Assembly: GCA_963766295.1 (NCBI GenBank) | Contig: CAVXYW010000002.1 | Coordinates: forward strand, 1,736,001 to 1,800,000 | Length of the DNA: 64,000 nucleotides | Source: JBBDRJ01 sp963766295 | GTDB lineage: Bacteria; Actinomycetota; JAICYB01 | Reading direction: 5' to 3' | Shown: positions 1 to 8,375 of the stretch, piece after piece | Layout of the letters: the number at the start of each line of letters is the position of its first letter | Position numbering within the stretch: position 1 is the first letter of the stretch | Notes under the pieces: model-generated | What the model was told of the DNA's origin: nothing | What the model saw: only the letters and a program-made list of their open reading frames with translations | Databases searched by the model: none | Program-made: the position numbers and the translations under genes

Positions 1-364
1 GGAGCATCTCTCTGACCTTCTCCACATCTTCGTTCCCCAGACAGAACTCGTTGCCTTCAGGATCGCGAAGGACGACGTTTCTGAAGGGCCAATCATCGGG
101 GAACACTTCCTCCCAAGCGACAGTGGCGCCGAGGCCGAGCAGTCGCTCGATCTCGTCGTCCAAGTCCTTTGAGTTGAGCCCCAGATGAACTCGGTTCTTC
201 ACGGTTTTGGACTCCGGTACTTGAACGAACTCCAGGTAGATGCCGCCGTCCAGGGGTTCGGCTCGATGCTTTCCTCGTTGCCGCCAGCTGAGAGTTTCGG
301 CCCAAAAACGTGAAACCAGCGCTGGATCAGCGCAATCGATGGTTACGCAGGTAACATTGATCAT
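1..364 (-). CDS. VOC-superfamily (glyoxalase-like) protein, C-terminus cut by window edge
   Basis: The frame opens at an ATG (362-364) and stays open to the left edge, giving about 121 residues with no stop. A GGGAG ribosome-binding site lies 4-5 bases upstream. Visible features fit a vicinal-oxygen-chelate fold: an early ITIDCADP-like beta strand, a FWAETLSW helix, GGIYLEFVQVPE, a hydrophobic VHLGLNSKDLDDEIERL stretch and a closing DPEGNEFCLG, the usual strand carrying the last metal-ligand position. Such proteins include glyoxalases, bleomycin-resistance proteins and dioxygenases. The substrate cannot be told from this piece. It is divergent from the DEAD-box gene with only 28 bases between the starts, so the two probably share a control region. 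Confidence 0.75.
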   Translation of the reverse strand, partial: MINVTCVTIDCADPALVSRFWAETLSWRQRGKHRAEPLDGGIYLEFVQVPESKTVKNRVHLGLNSKDLDDEIERLLGLGATVAWEEVFPDDWPFRNVVLRDPEGNEFCLGNEDVEKVREML

Positions 365-392
365 CAATCTCCCTTCCGTGATCGAAGCACGT

Positions 393-1646
393 ATGACATC
401 AGAACTAACCTTCGCCGAGCTAGGCGTAAGCCCACAGATCGTCGAGCGCCTACGCGCGCGCGGGATCGAATCGCCGTTCGAGATCCAATCGCTGGTCATC
501 CCCGACGCCATAGCCGGACGCGACATCCTCGGTAAGGCAAAGACCGGGTCGGGGAAAACCCTCGCTTTCGGCATACCCCTCGTTCAGCGGATGCAGAAGG
601 ACGTCAAAGGAACGCAGGCACTCGTGCTCGTACCGACCAGGGAGCTCGCATCGCAAGTGACCGACGACGTCAAGTCGATCGCCGATCCCAAGGCCCGGAT
701 CCTTGCGACATACGGCGGTGTGGGTTTGGGCCGGCACATCGAGGAAGCGCCTCGCGCAGAGATCATCGTTGCAACGCCGGGACGCCTGATCGACCTGATC
801 GAACGAAAGGCAGCCAACCTCGGCAAGGTTCAAATCCTGGTGATCGACGAGGCCGACCGCATGGCAGACATGGGATTTCTTCCGCAGGTGGCGAAGATCC
901 TTCGAACCGTGCCGCGCGAACGTCAGACGATGCTCTTTTCGGCCACCCTCGACCACCAGATCATGGGCCTGATCTCGCAGACGCAGGACCCATTGCGCTT
1001 CGAGATCGAGGAAAGCCAGCCGACCGTCGAGGGTCTCGAGCATCACCTGTTCGAGGTCCACCGCATGGACAAGACAGATGTTCTCGTCTCTCTGCTTGCG
1101 GGGCCGCACGGATCGACGCTCGTCTTCACGCGGACAAAGAGAGAGTGTGACCGGCTGGCCGGACGGTTGAAACAGGCCGGGGTAAACGCTGAAGCGATCC
1201 ACGGCGACCTCTCTCAGTCCGATAGGGAGAAGGCTCTGAAGAAATTCGACACCGGAAAGATCGACGTGCTCGTGGCGACCGACGTCGCAGCCCGCGGGCT
1301 GGACATCGAAGGCATAACCCTGGTCGTTAACTACGACCCGCCCGAAGACCACAAGGCGTACGTGCACCGTGTTGGACGAACGGCGCGCGCGGGTCGAACC
1401 GGAACGGCAGTCACGCTGGCGACATGGGAACAACGCTCCGACGTCGAACGTATGGCGCGTCTGTTGAAACTGACGCCGCACATCGTCGAGATCTTTTCAA
1501 CTGATCCTCGCCTGCAACAGGTAGGTACTGCTGAGATGGAAGGCAATCAACCTGCTCCCGCAATGCCAGACAGGCCTGCGTCCGCAGGCGCTTACGCGAA
1601 GCTCAGGAAATCGCGCGGCCCGTCGCGCGGCGGACGTCGCCGCTAG
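393..1646 (+). CDS. DEAD-box ATP-dependent RNA helicase
   Basis: This encodes a 417-residue RNA helicase with the full set of motifs in order: Q motif (GIESPFEIQ), motif I AKTGSGKT, Ia PTRELA, Ib TPGR, II DEAD, III SAT, V ARGLD and VI HRVGRTARAGRTG. It should unwind or remodel RNA using ATP in the cytoplasm (ribosome assembly, mRNA decay or cold adaptation in this family). The C-terminus is short and basic (SRGPSRGGRRR), as in RhlE-like enzymes that use it to hold RNA. The open frame extends upstream to 240, but that part overlaps the divergent VOC gene and is not helicase-like, so I take the ATG at 393, just before TSELTF. A GTG at 378 is an alternative. The last 4 bases overlap the stop of the convergent lipoprotein gene. 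Confidence 0.93.
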   Translation: MTSELTFAELGVSPQIVERLRARGIESPFEIQSLVIPDAIAGRDILGKAKTGSGKTLAFGIPLVQRMQKDVKGTQALVLVPTRELASQVTDDVKSIADPKARILATYGGVGLGRHIEEAPRAEIIVATPGRLIDLIERKAANLGKVQILVIDEADRMADMGFLPQVAKILRTVPRERQTMLFSATLDHQIMGLISQTQDPLRFEIEESQPTVEGLEHHLFEVHRMDKTDVLVSLLAGPHGSTLVFTRTKRECDRLAGRLKQAGVNAEAIHGDLSQSDREKALKKFDTGKIDVLVATDVAARGLDIEGITLVVNYDPPEDHKAYVHRVGRTARAGRTGTAVTLATWEQRSDVERMARLLKLTPHIVEIFSTDPRLQQVGTAEMEGNQPAPAMPDRPASAGAYAKLRKSRGPSRGGRRR

Positions 1647-2056
1647 CTGACCGGGATGTCTTCGTCCAGCACGTAGATCCCAGAGATCTTTCCGTCCTCG
1701 GCGAACGACACGCGAAAGAGCCCCGGTTCCTTAGCCATGTCCAAAGCGATATCGACAACGCTTAGCCCGGCTTGCATCGCGGTATCCGCCTCCCCTTGAG
1801 AACGGAAGGCGCCCTTCAGCTCGACGAAATCGCTCCAACCCTTCTCGAGCTGATCGGCCGAGAGTGCCGCCTTCAGGCTCTCATCGAAGCGTTCGCTCAG
1901 CTCCGAGAACTTTCCGGCAACGATGTCGCGAAGCACTTGGCGTCCGTCGGAGATCAGGGCTTCGTCCGACGATGTTTCGCCGTCGCCATCGCTCCCGCAG
2001 GCGATCGAGAGGAGCAGTACAAGAAGGACGAGCAGCCATCTGAACTGTCTATTCAT
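1643..2056 (-). CDS. small predicted lipoprotein, function unknown
   Basis: A 137-residue protein that begins with a typical lipoprotein signal: basic MNRQFR, a leucine/valine-rich core and a lipobox ending LSIAC, followed by an acidic, serine-rich linker. The mature domain (about residues 30-137) is acidic and mixed alpha/beta; I do not recognise the family. It ends DMAKEPGLFRVSFAEDGKISG with an ILDEDIP-like strand, which resembles small NTF2-like or DUF-type lipoproteins, but this is only an impression. The gene follows rpmE by 35 bases on the same strand and could be the last gene of that operon. Its stop overlaps the end of the opposite-strand helicase gene by 4 bases. Confidence 0.75.
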   Translation of the reverse strand: MNRQFRWLLVLLVLLLSIACGSDGDGETSSDEALISDGRQVLRDIVAGKFSELSERFDESLKAALSADQLEKGWSDFVELKGAFRSQGEADTAMQAGLSVVDIALDMAKEPGLFRVSFAEDGKISGIYVLDEDIPVS

Positions 2057-2091
2057 CCACCGGTTCTACCAGCGGATATCCCAAGGGGGCC

Positions 2092-2325
2092 CTAGCGCTT
2101 CTTGGGCGACTTCTGCTTGAGCTGCTCGGTCTTCTCCTGCCGGCGGCGGAAGCGGTCGACGCGGCCTCCGGTGTCCACGAACTTCTGCTTGCCCGTGTAG
2201 AACGGGTGGCACTGGGAGCAGATCTCTACGTGGATCTCCGGCTTGGTCGCTCGGGTGATGAACTCCGCGCCGCACGCGCAGTGGACCTTGCACTCGACGT
2301 ATTCGGGGTGGATTCCGGTTCTCAT
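2092..2325 (-). CDS. rpmE: 50S ribosomal protein L31
   Basis: The product is 77 residues, starting MRTGIHPEYVECKVHCACG. It carries the cysteine pairs of the zinc-binding (C+) L31 form: CACG near residue 16 and CSQCH near residue 37, followed by the family hallmark HPFYTGKQKFVDTGGRVDRF. The basic C-terminal tail (QKSPKKR) is a little long but normal. L31 sits in the large ribosomal subunit and bridges to the small one. It follows rho by 20 bases, the common bacterial rho-rpmE order. A TACCCT box (2334-2339) lies 8 bases before the ATG and no ribosome-binding site is seen, so an internal, leaderless promoter is possible. Confidence 0.95.
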   Translation of the reverse strand: MRTGIHPEYVECKVHCACGAEFITRATKPEIHVEICSQCHPFYTGKQKFVDTGGRVDRFRRRQEKTEQLKQKSPKKR

Positions 2326-2345
2326 GGCGCCCCAGGGTATCCCAA

Positions 2346-3758
2346 CTAGCCGTTGGGGTTGGCCTTGGCGATCTCCTTGAGGAATTCGGCGTTCGAGCTC
2401 GTCTGCTTCATCTTGTCGATGAGCAGCTCGATCGCCTGAGCCGGATCGAGTGCGTGAAGCACCCGCCTAAGCCTCCAGGCCAGCGCCAACTCTTCGGTTT
2501 CGAGCAGAAGCTCTTCCTTACGGGTTCCCGAAGCTTCCACGTTGATCGCGGGGAACAACCTCTTCTCTGACAGGGTCCGGTCGAGCCGGACTTCCATGTT
2601 CCCGGTGCCCTTGAACTCCTCGAAGATGACCTCGTCCATCCGGCTTCCGGTCTCGACCAAGCACGAAGCGATGATCGTGAGCGAGCCCCCCTCCTCGAGG
2701 TTGCGCGCGGCGCCGAAGAATCTCTTGGGCGGGTAGAGCGCCGTCGAGTCGACACCACCCGAGAGGATCTTTCCGGACGCCGGTGCGGCCAGGTTGTAAG
2801 CGCGGGCCATACGAGTGATCGAGTCGCACAGGATCATGACGTCCATACCGCCTTCGACGAGACGCTTGGACCTCTCGAGGACTAGCTCGGTCACCTGGAT
2901 GTGGTCGTCGGCCGGACGGTCGAAGGTCGACGCGACCACCTCGGCAGCCTTAACCGTTCGCCGCCAGTCCGTTACCTCTTCGGGACGCTCGTCGACCAGC
3001 AGGACGATGACGTGCACTTCCGGGTTGTTTTCGATAACCGAGTTCGCGAGCTGCTTGAGGATCGTGGTCTTCCCCGCCTTCGGTGGCGAGACGACCATCC
3101 CGCGCTGGCCCTTACCGATCGGACAGATCAGATCGAGGATGCGTTCGGTGTAGCTCTTTGCATCGTGTTCCAGTCGCAACCGCTGATCGGGGAAAAGAGC
3201 GGTGAGCTTGTCGAATCCAGGACGTCGACGCGCGGCATCCGGGTCTAGGCCATTGACGTTCTCGATCCGAAGCAGAGCGAAATACTTCTCGGAGTCTTTC
3301 GGCGGACGGATGACACCGGACACTTCATCTCCACGACGTAGACCGAAGCGCCGGATCTGGGACATCGAGACGTACACGTCTTCTTCGGACGGCAGGTAAC
3401 CCTGCGTCCGCAGGAATCCGTATCCGTCGGGAAGGACGTCGAGGATCCCGCGTCGGTAGAAGAAGCCCTCTTCCTCTGCCCGCCGGGAGAGGATCGCGTT
3501 GACGAGCTGCTCCCTCGTCATCTCTTCGGGTTCCTCGACCCGGGCTTCCTCAGCGGCCTTTACGAGATCACCGAGATCCATCTCTTCGAGCTCAGTGCGC
3601 GGCTGCCCGCTCTCGACCTGACCGTCAAGCTCGCCGTCGAACTCGGAGTCGTCTGGCAAACCAAGATCAACGGGACGCGGGCGAGGTCTTGGACCCCCAC
3701 GTCCGTCCGCTCCTCGGCGGTTCGACCGGCCGCCCGGCCGCCGCTGTCCCCCGCTCAC
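2346..3758 (-). CDS. rho: transcription termination factor Rho
   Basis: A 470-residue hexameric RNA-dependent ATPase that terminates transcription. Residues 1-55 are a Gly/Arg/Pro-rich then acidic extension, as common in actinobacterial Rho. Next come a Rho N-terminal helical domain (about 55-95), the cold-shock RNA-binding domain (GILDVLPDGYGFLRTQGYLPS, about 100-170) and the ATPase core with Walker A PPKAGKTT near residue 225, the VIVLLVDERPEEVT Walker-B region and the Q-loop/R-loop region (GGVDSTALYPPKRFFGAARN). The start is a GTG at 3758 whose GTGA overlaps the tal stop, so Rho translation is probably coupled to the upstream metabolic genes. Rho is usually autoregulated; no leader is visible here because the gene is embedded in an operon. 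Confidence 0.95.
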   Translation of the reverse strand: MSGGQRRPGGRSNRRGADGRGGPRPRPRPVDLGLPDDSEFDGELDGQVESGQPRTELEEMDLGDLVKAAEEARVEEPEEMTREQLVNAILSRRAEEEGFFYRRGILDVLPDGYGFLRTQGYLPSEEDVYVSMSQIRRFGLRRGDEVSGVIRPPKDSEKYFALLRIENVNGLDPDAARRRPGFDKLTALFPDQRLRLEHDAKSYTERILDLICPIGKGQRGMVVSPPKAGKTTILKQLANSVIENNPEVHVIVLLVDERPEEVTDWRRTVKAAEVVASTFDRPADDHIQVTELVLERSKRLVEGGMDVMILCDSITRMARAYNLAAPASGKILSGGVDSTALYPPKRFFGAARNLEEGGSLTIIASCLVETGSRMDEVIFEEFKGTGNMEVRLDRTLSEKRLFPAINVEASGTRKEELLLETEELALAWRLRRVLHALDPAQAIELLIDKMKQTSSNAEFLKEIAKANPNG

Positions 3759-4420
3759 GCCCCCAATGCCTCCTTCGCGCTCTCCCAGTCATCGAGGAAC
3801 CGCTTCAAACCGATGTCGGTGAGAGGATGCTTCACGAGCTTCGTGAACACGTCGTGCGGCATCGTCGCTATGTCTGAACCGAGCCGCGCTGCTTCAACTA
3901 TGTGCATCGGATGCCGCAGCGAGGACGCGAGTATCTCCGAGGAAAACGCATAGTTCTTCACGACTTCTATGCATTGACTGAGGATTTCCATACCGCCCGA
4001 TGCGGAGTCGTCGATCCTTCCGAGGAAAGGGGAGATGAAATTCGCTCCGGCTTTCGCCGCCAGAAGCGCTTGGGCCGGCGAAAAGACCAAGGTCATATTA
4101 ACTCGTATGCCTTCCGCCCGAGCGACCTTAGTAGCAGCAAGCCCGGCCGGGATGCACGGAAACTTTATGTAGATGTTGTCTGCGATCTGCACGAGATCGC
4201 GAGCTTCTGCAAGCATCCCCTCGGTGTCGGTCGACACGACTTCGGCCGACACCGCACCCTCGACCTCCGCGCAGATCTCCTTGAGCATCTGCTTGTAGTC
4301 CTTCTTGCCGTCGGCTTCTTTGGCCAGAAGAGTTGGGTTTGTCGTCACACCATCTAGGACGCCCCAGGCATTGATCTCTTCGATCTCTTTGAAGTTCGCG
4401 GTGTCCAAGAAAAGTTTCAT
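3755..4420 (-). CDS. tal: transaldolase / fructose-6-phosphate aldolase family (short TalC type)
   Basis: A 221-residue TIM-barrel aldolase of the short TalC/FSA family, beginning MKLFLDTANFKEI and TTNPTLLA. The Schiff-base lysine is expected in NIYIKFPCIPAG (IKFP, about residue 85). RVNMTLVFSPAQALLAAKAG and FISPFLGRIDD are further family signatures. It transfers a dihydroxyacetone unit between sugar phosphates (non-oxidative pentose phosphate pathway); members range from true transaldolases to fructose-6-phosphate aldolases, and sequence alone does not settle which. The open frame continues about 105 codons upstream, but that part lies inside pgk2 in another frame. The ATG at 4420 has a good GGAG site and overlaps the pgk2 stop (ATGA). 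Confidence 0.9.
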   Translation of the reverse strand: MKLFLDTANFKEIEEINAWGVLDGVTTNPTLLAKEADGKKDYKQMLKEICAEVEGAVSAEVVSTDTEGMLAEARDLVQIADNIYIKFPCIPAGLAATKVARAEGIRVNMTLVFSPAQALLAAKAGANFISPFLGRIDDSASGGMEILSQCIEVVKNYAFSSEILASSLRHPMHIVEAARLGSDIATMPHDVFTKLVKHPLTDIGLKRFLDDWESAKEALGA

Positions 4421-5373
4421 CGCATCTCCTTCTTTTCGCTTTTGTCCTGGCTTACACCGGTTCGGTTGACGGCTAGCTCGACGACGTGGTCGATGACGGC
4501 GGTAAGAGTTGCATCGAGGCTGTAGGAAGGGATCACCGGCGCGCCGTGCGTTTGCGCGGCAGACCGGATGTACTTCTGTACTTTGCGGATGTTGTCGAAA
4601 GCCGTCAAATAGCGCTCGACGTTGCGCTGTCCAGCTTCCGATGCGCGCAGGAAGAAGTGCGAGCGATGGACGTCCTCGTCGTCGACGGTTACGACGATCG
4701 GGACGACAACGGCCTTGTCCTCCCACGGTGGCGCCCACGGCGGGCTCGCTATGAAGCCCGGGACCAAGTGAGCGCCTTCGATGATGAGATCCGTACCTTC
4801 AAGGACCGACCTTTCGATCAGCGCTTCTACGGCCACGGACACGGCCCGAACTTGTTGCTCGAAGCCGACGATCACGGGATCTGCACCCTTTTGGATCGGT
4901 CCCCGGATGGCGGAGGCCGCTTCGAAGGAGGACGTGTGCAACGTCGGCATCAACCGTTCGCTGAACATCGATCTCATGACCTCGCGGACGGCGTCTGTGG
5001 AGATGATCCGAGTGATTCCCAGGCGCGCGGCGAGCTGGGTGGCAATGGTCGATTTACCAACGCCGGTTGTGCCTCCTATGAGGACGATGAAGGGAAGATC
5101 CAGGTCCTCGACGGCTTGCCATTTGCGATAGGTCTCCGCGTACCGCGTACCGACCATCGAAGAGATCGTGTTCGTCGCAAGCTCCCGGAGCTCTTCGCGA
5201 CTGACCTCGAACTTGCTAGCGCCGAGGAGTTCCTCCTCGATCTTCTCGGCCACCTCGTAAGCACGGAACGGCGCAAGGCCCGTGGCCATGATCGACGACG
5301 CCATCAGACCTTTGGAGAACGGCAGGCCCGCTCGGTCGGAAACGACGATGTGCTGGGTTTGTCGCTTGGTCAT
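4417..5373 (-). CDS. pgk2: 2-phosphoglycerate kinase (ATP-cone plus P-loop kinase)
   Basis: A 318-residue protein with two parts. Residues 1-88 form an ATP-cone (HIVVSDRAGLPFSKGLMASS, helix AYEVAEKIEEEL, then RYAETYRKWQ). Residues 90-318 form a P-loop kinase with Walker A GGTTGVGKST followed by IISTDAVREVMR. This architecture matches archaeal 2-phosphoglycerate kinase, which phosphorylates 2-phosphoglycerate to 2,3-diphosphoglycerate. The assignment is strengthened by its neighbour: the stop of the gene just upstream, a cyclic 2,3-diphosphoglycerate synthetase, overlaps this ATG by 4 bases, so the two consecutive steps are translationally coupled. A related actinobacterial P-loop kinase of unknown substrate is the alternative. 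Confidence 0.82.
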   Translation of the reverse strand: MTKRQTQHIVVSDRAGLPFSKGLMASSIMATGLAPFRAYEVAEKIEEELLGASKFEVSREELRELATNTISSMVGTRYAETYRKWQAVEDLDLPFIVLIGGTTGVGKSTIATQLAARLGITRIISTDAVREVMRSMFSERLMPTLHTSSFEAASAIRGPIQKGADPVIVGFEQQVRAVSVAVEALIERSVLEGTDLIIEGAHLVPGFIASPPWAPPWEDKAVVVPIVVTVDDEDVHRSHFFLRASEAGQRNVERYLTAFDNIRKVQKYIRSAAQTHGAPVIPSYSLDATLTAVIDHVVELAVNRTGVSQDKSEKKEMR

Positions 5374-6707
5374 GCGCCACTTCCCGAGGCGGCAGGATCC
5401 GTTTCCGCTCGCTTGTTGGCGAGCGCGATCACGCGATCGAAGGCTTCTTCGATGTCTCCACCCACGGGCACGTTGTTGACGAACACGACGTCCGTCCCAC
5501 GCGCTACAGATTCGCGAACGACAACATCCACCGCACCCGCCTTCAGCTCGGTGAGGACGACATCATGCGGCGGAGCATGGTCTAGCTCTCGTCGAAGGAC
5601 CGCCCGATCAGATAGTCGGTGTGTCATGCCTACGATCTCGCACCCGTGAACCCTTTCCAAATGATCCGTCAGGATCGGACCCGCATCTGTTGGTGCCGTG
5701 CAGCAGTAGAAAGCCTTCCTGCCCTTTACTTCAGATAGAGGTTCGGGTCGGAAAGCAACGCGAATGACGTCGAGATCGGGAACCGTCCTGTGGATTTCGG
5801 CCTCGAGCTGGGCAGCAGCGGGGCCTTCTTCGGCCATCGTAACAACGACCAAATCGGCCAGCAATAGGCGGTAGGTACCGAGGTAGGAATTAACGTCGGC
5901 CGGTGCAAGTGATGCCGGAAGACATAGCACTCCGGCATCGACCGCAACTTCAGGGAACGACGCACCGGAGCCTTCGAAGATCACCAGATCCTCGTTTCGC
6001 TCTTCCGCCATGCGAGCAGCGTCGAGCGCGTTCGAGTACACCGTCGCTCCTGCAAGACCGCCGCCGACTCGGACGCAACCGATCGTCGTCACCCCGGACG
6101 TCATCGCGTCCTCCACGTAGTCGCTGCCGGCGTGATGCCCCGCCCCTGTCCATTCGAGGAGGAGCGCGGCGTCCAGCCGCGTTCCCGCCTCGATGAGCCG
6201 AGGAGGATTGGGACCGCCCCGGCCCACCGCAACGATCAGGGGCGAGTGCTCTTGCGCGGCAGCATGCCGCGCAAGAGCACTCGCCACCGCCGTCTTGCCC
6301 GTCCGCTTGCCGCTGGCGAAAACGCGTATGGAGGGCTTGGTCACGATGCGCTCGAACGTTCGTGCGGAGAATTCGAAGTCGGCACCTCGGTAGGAGACGC
6401 CCGCAGCCAACGAATGAGAGGCGAGCTCGAAGCGCTGCGCCGGAGACAGGATCGGTTCGTCCGTCAGGTCGATGACAACGTGAGGCCTCCAGCGCTCCAA
6501 AGCTTGGGTGAGCACCCGAACCAGATCGCCGTCTTGCAGGACCTCGATGCCGTAGACCTCGTCGAGCTTGGAGACGTCCACCTTCTCCGTGCCGCCGCAG
6601 AACACTGCTCCCGCGATCTCATTGCCTTCGGAACGAAGCGCCTCGAGGGCCGCGCGTACGGCAGCCGGATGGTGCTCTCCATCGACGAGGACGATGACTT
6701 TCGTCAT
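5370..6707 (-). CDS. cpgS: cyclic 2,3-diphosphoglycerate synthetase
   Basis: A 445-residue protein starting MTKVIVLVDGEHHPAAV; the VDGEHxP opening is the signature I know from archaeal cyclic-DPG synthetase. A P-loop-like SGKRTGKTAVASALARH lies near residue 140, then AVGRGGPNPP and VIFEGSGASFPEV as in P-loop GTPase-like/dethiobiotin-synthetase-like folds. The enzyme uses ATP to close 2,3-diphosphoglycerate into the cyclic diphosphate, a compatible solute and phosphate/energy store in some methanogens. The ATG at 6707 is chosen because VIVLVDGEHH starts there; an in-frame extension to 6767 would overlap the GNAT gene upstream. The gene overlaps pgk2 by ATGA. It would be a notable bacterial occurrence; a COG2403-type GTPase of other function is the alternative. 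Confidence 0.82.
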   Translation of the reverse strand: MTKVIVLVDGEHHPAAVRAALEALRSEGNEIAGAVFCGGTEKVDVSKLDEVYGIEVLQDGDLVRVLTQALERWRPHVVIDLTDEPILSPAQRFELASHSLAAGVSYRGADFEFSARTFERIVTKPSIRVFASGKRTGKTAVASALARHAAAQEHSPLIVAVGRGGPNPPRLIEAGTRLDAALLLEWTGAGHHAGSDYVEDAMTSGVTTIGCVRVGGGLAGATVYSNALDAARMAEERNEDLVIFEGSGASFPEVAVDAGVLCLPASLAPADVNSYLGTYRLLLADLVVVTMAEEGPAAAQLEAEIHRTVPDLDVIRVAFRPEPLSEVKGRKAFYCCTAPTDAGPILTDHLERVHGCEIVGMTHRLSDRAVLRRELDHAPPHDVVLTELKAGAVDVVVRESVARGTDVVFVNNVPVGGDIEEAFDRVIALANKRAETDPAASGSGA

Positions 6708-6723
6708 CGGACGAGGACACCGG

Positions 6724-7233
6724 TCATCTCGAGCCCTTCTTCGAAGTGAAGTACTGCACTGTGCCACGCCATCGGTGGTCGTCCATCGTGATCTCTTCGT
6801 AATCGCCGTCGGTGTATCGGCCGATCACGCGTCGCCAGAACTGCTGAGCACTCTTGTTCGAAGCGATCTGGCCGACCTCCCACGCCCCCGGAAGGCGATC
6901 GAAGACCTCGCGCGCAACGATCTCCCCCACTCCCTTATGCCGGTACTTGCGCATCACAAAGAACTCGTCCATCCACCACAGCTCGAGCTTGGGGTCCCGG
7001 AAGGACGCGCCGCGATATGCCGTGGCGAACCCGGCCAGTCGGCCGTCGACCTTCACCAAGAACGCATGTGGTTCGTCCTTGTCGAAAAGCGTCTCGAAAC
7101 CGACGATCCCGAACAGCCCGTAGCCATCGACGTCATCGAAAGCGAACTCGCTGAAGTCGTACTGATACAGCTGCGCGAGGTTCTCCAGGATCGGGAGTTC
7201 ATCCCGGGTGGCGGCAACAAGCTCCACGTTCAT
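6724..7233 (-). CDS. GNAT-family N-acetyltransferase
   Basis: A 169-residue single-domain acetyltransferase. Strand 4 and motif A are clear: WWMDEFFVMRKYRHKGVGEIVAREVF, with RHKGVG as the acetyl-CoA pyrophosphate loop (R/Q-x-x-G-x-G). The later ASNKSAQQFWRRVIG matches motif B (N near the thiol end of CoA, then the FWRRVG helix). Substrate unknown; possibilities are small amines or a protein N-terminus. It lies 3 bases after prfB and 16 bases before cpgS on the minus strand, so it is part of the prfB-cpgS-pgk2-tal-rho operon. The position beside prfB may be chance. Confidence 0.88.
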   Translation of the reverse strand: MNVELVAATRDELPILENLAQLYQYDFSEFAFDDVDGYGLFGIVGFETLFDKDEPHAFLVKVDGRLAGFATAYRGASFRDPKLELWWMDEFFVMRKYRHKGVGEIVAREVFDRLPGAWEVGQIASNKSAQQFWRRVIGRYTDGDYEEITMDDHRWRGTVQYFTSKKGSR

Positions 7234-7236
7234 CTG

Positions 7237-8356
7237 TTACTCGGAATCAACGACTTCGGCGCCGGACCGCAACCAGCGCAGGTAAGCGGTCATGAAATCT
7301 TCGAGGTCTCCGTCCAAAACCTTGTCGACGCTCGACGTCTCCCGACCGGTGCGGTGGTCCTTCACCATCTGATACGGGTGCTGGACGTAGGAACGGATCT
7401 GGGAGCCGAAATCGATCGCGCGTTGCTCACCACGAAGCTGCGCCAGCTCTTCCTCGCGCTCGAGCCGTTGGCGCACCGCGATCCGCGATTTGAGCATCTT
7501 CATCGCTACGGCACGGTTCTGCATCTGTGATCGTTCGGACTGGCAGGTCGCAACTATCCCGGTCGGCAGGTGCGTTATGCGGACGGCCGAGTCCGTTGTG
7601 TTGACGTGCTGGCCCCCGGCACCCTGAGCGCGGAAAGTCTCGATCCGAAGATCGTCGTCGTCTATCTCCACCTCGACTTCGTCCCCGAGATCGGGGATCA
7701 CATCCACCGAAGCAAAACTTGTGTGACGGCGATGCGCCGAGTCGAAGGGCGACAACCGAACCAATCGATGGACGCCGTGCTCGGACTGCAACCAGCCGTA
7801 CGCGTTCGGCCCGCGAATCTCGGCGGTTGCCGACTTCGTTCCTGCCTCGTCACCCGCGAGCGCCTCGCGCACGACTGCGTCGAATCCATGACGTTCTGCC
7901 CATCTGAGAAACATGCGGAACAACATTTCGGCCCAGTCCTGAGCGTCGGTTCCTCCGGCTCCGGGATGGATAGACATCACGACGTCGTGGTCGTCGAGCT
8001 CCCCGGAGAAGAGTGCTTCGGTCTCGAGCTTGCCCAGCTCGGTGTTCAGACGAGCGATGCCCTCGGAAACCTCAGTAGAGAGCTCTTGGTCCGATCCTTC
8101 CACGGCGAGCTCGTTCGCTGCGATCAAGTCGGCCACGCTTCGTTCGAGAGCGGTTTGTCGTCCGACACTGGCTTCGAGTCGCGCGAGGCGACGAGTCACT
8201 TTCTGCGCGGCTTCCGAGTCCTCCCACAGGCCGGGCCGGGCGGCCTCTACCTTCAGCTCCTCGAGCTCTTTGGTTTTGGAAGCAACGTCAAAGAAACTCC
8301 CCGAGCTCGCGCAACCGCTCGGAGAGCTCCCTTAGCGTCGAACCTCGATCTTCCAT
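7237..8356 (-). CDS. prfB: peptide chain release factor 2, with programmed +1 frameshift
   Basis: RF2 terminates translation at UGA and UAA. The gene is split between two frames. A 22-codon opening frame starts at ATG 8356 (MEDRGSTLRELSERLREL..., with GGAG upstream) and ends at an in-frame UGA at 8288-8290. After a +1 shift the product continues D-V-A-S-K-T-K-E-L and runs to 7237, about 372 residues in all, normal for RF2. The SPF tripeptide that reads the stop codon (VRLSPFDSAHRR) and the catalytic GGQ loop (GAGGQHVNTTDSAVRI) are both present. Start and frameshift site follow the Escherichia coli prfB arrangement, so the protein controls its own level. It follows secA by 19 bases and leads the operon that ends in rho and rpmE. 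Confidence 0.95.
8287..8302 (-). promoter_or_regulatory. prfB: prfB programmed +1 frameshift site
   Basis: On the coding strand an internal Shine-Dalgarno-like GGGGAG (8297-8302) is followed by 3 bases (TTT), then the slippery leucine codon CTT (8291-8293), the in-frame stop TGA (8288-8290) and a C (8287). CTT-TGA-C preceded by a G-rich site at 3-base spacing is the classic RF2 autoregulation signal. When RF2 is scarce the ribosome pauses at UGA and slips +1 to read GAC (Asp). Confidence 0.93.
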
Positions 8357-8375
8357 CTCTTTTATCTCCGCTTTG

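Noticed and set aside
450..1481. Long open frame on the minus strand opposite the DEAD-box helicase
   Set aside because: It is the complement of a clear helicase gene, has no family features and arises from codon bias.
4486..5649. Long plus-strand open frame opposite pgk2 and cpgS
   Set aside because: Arg/Asp-rich shadow sequence with no recognisable motif; both minus-strand genes are well supported.
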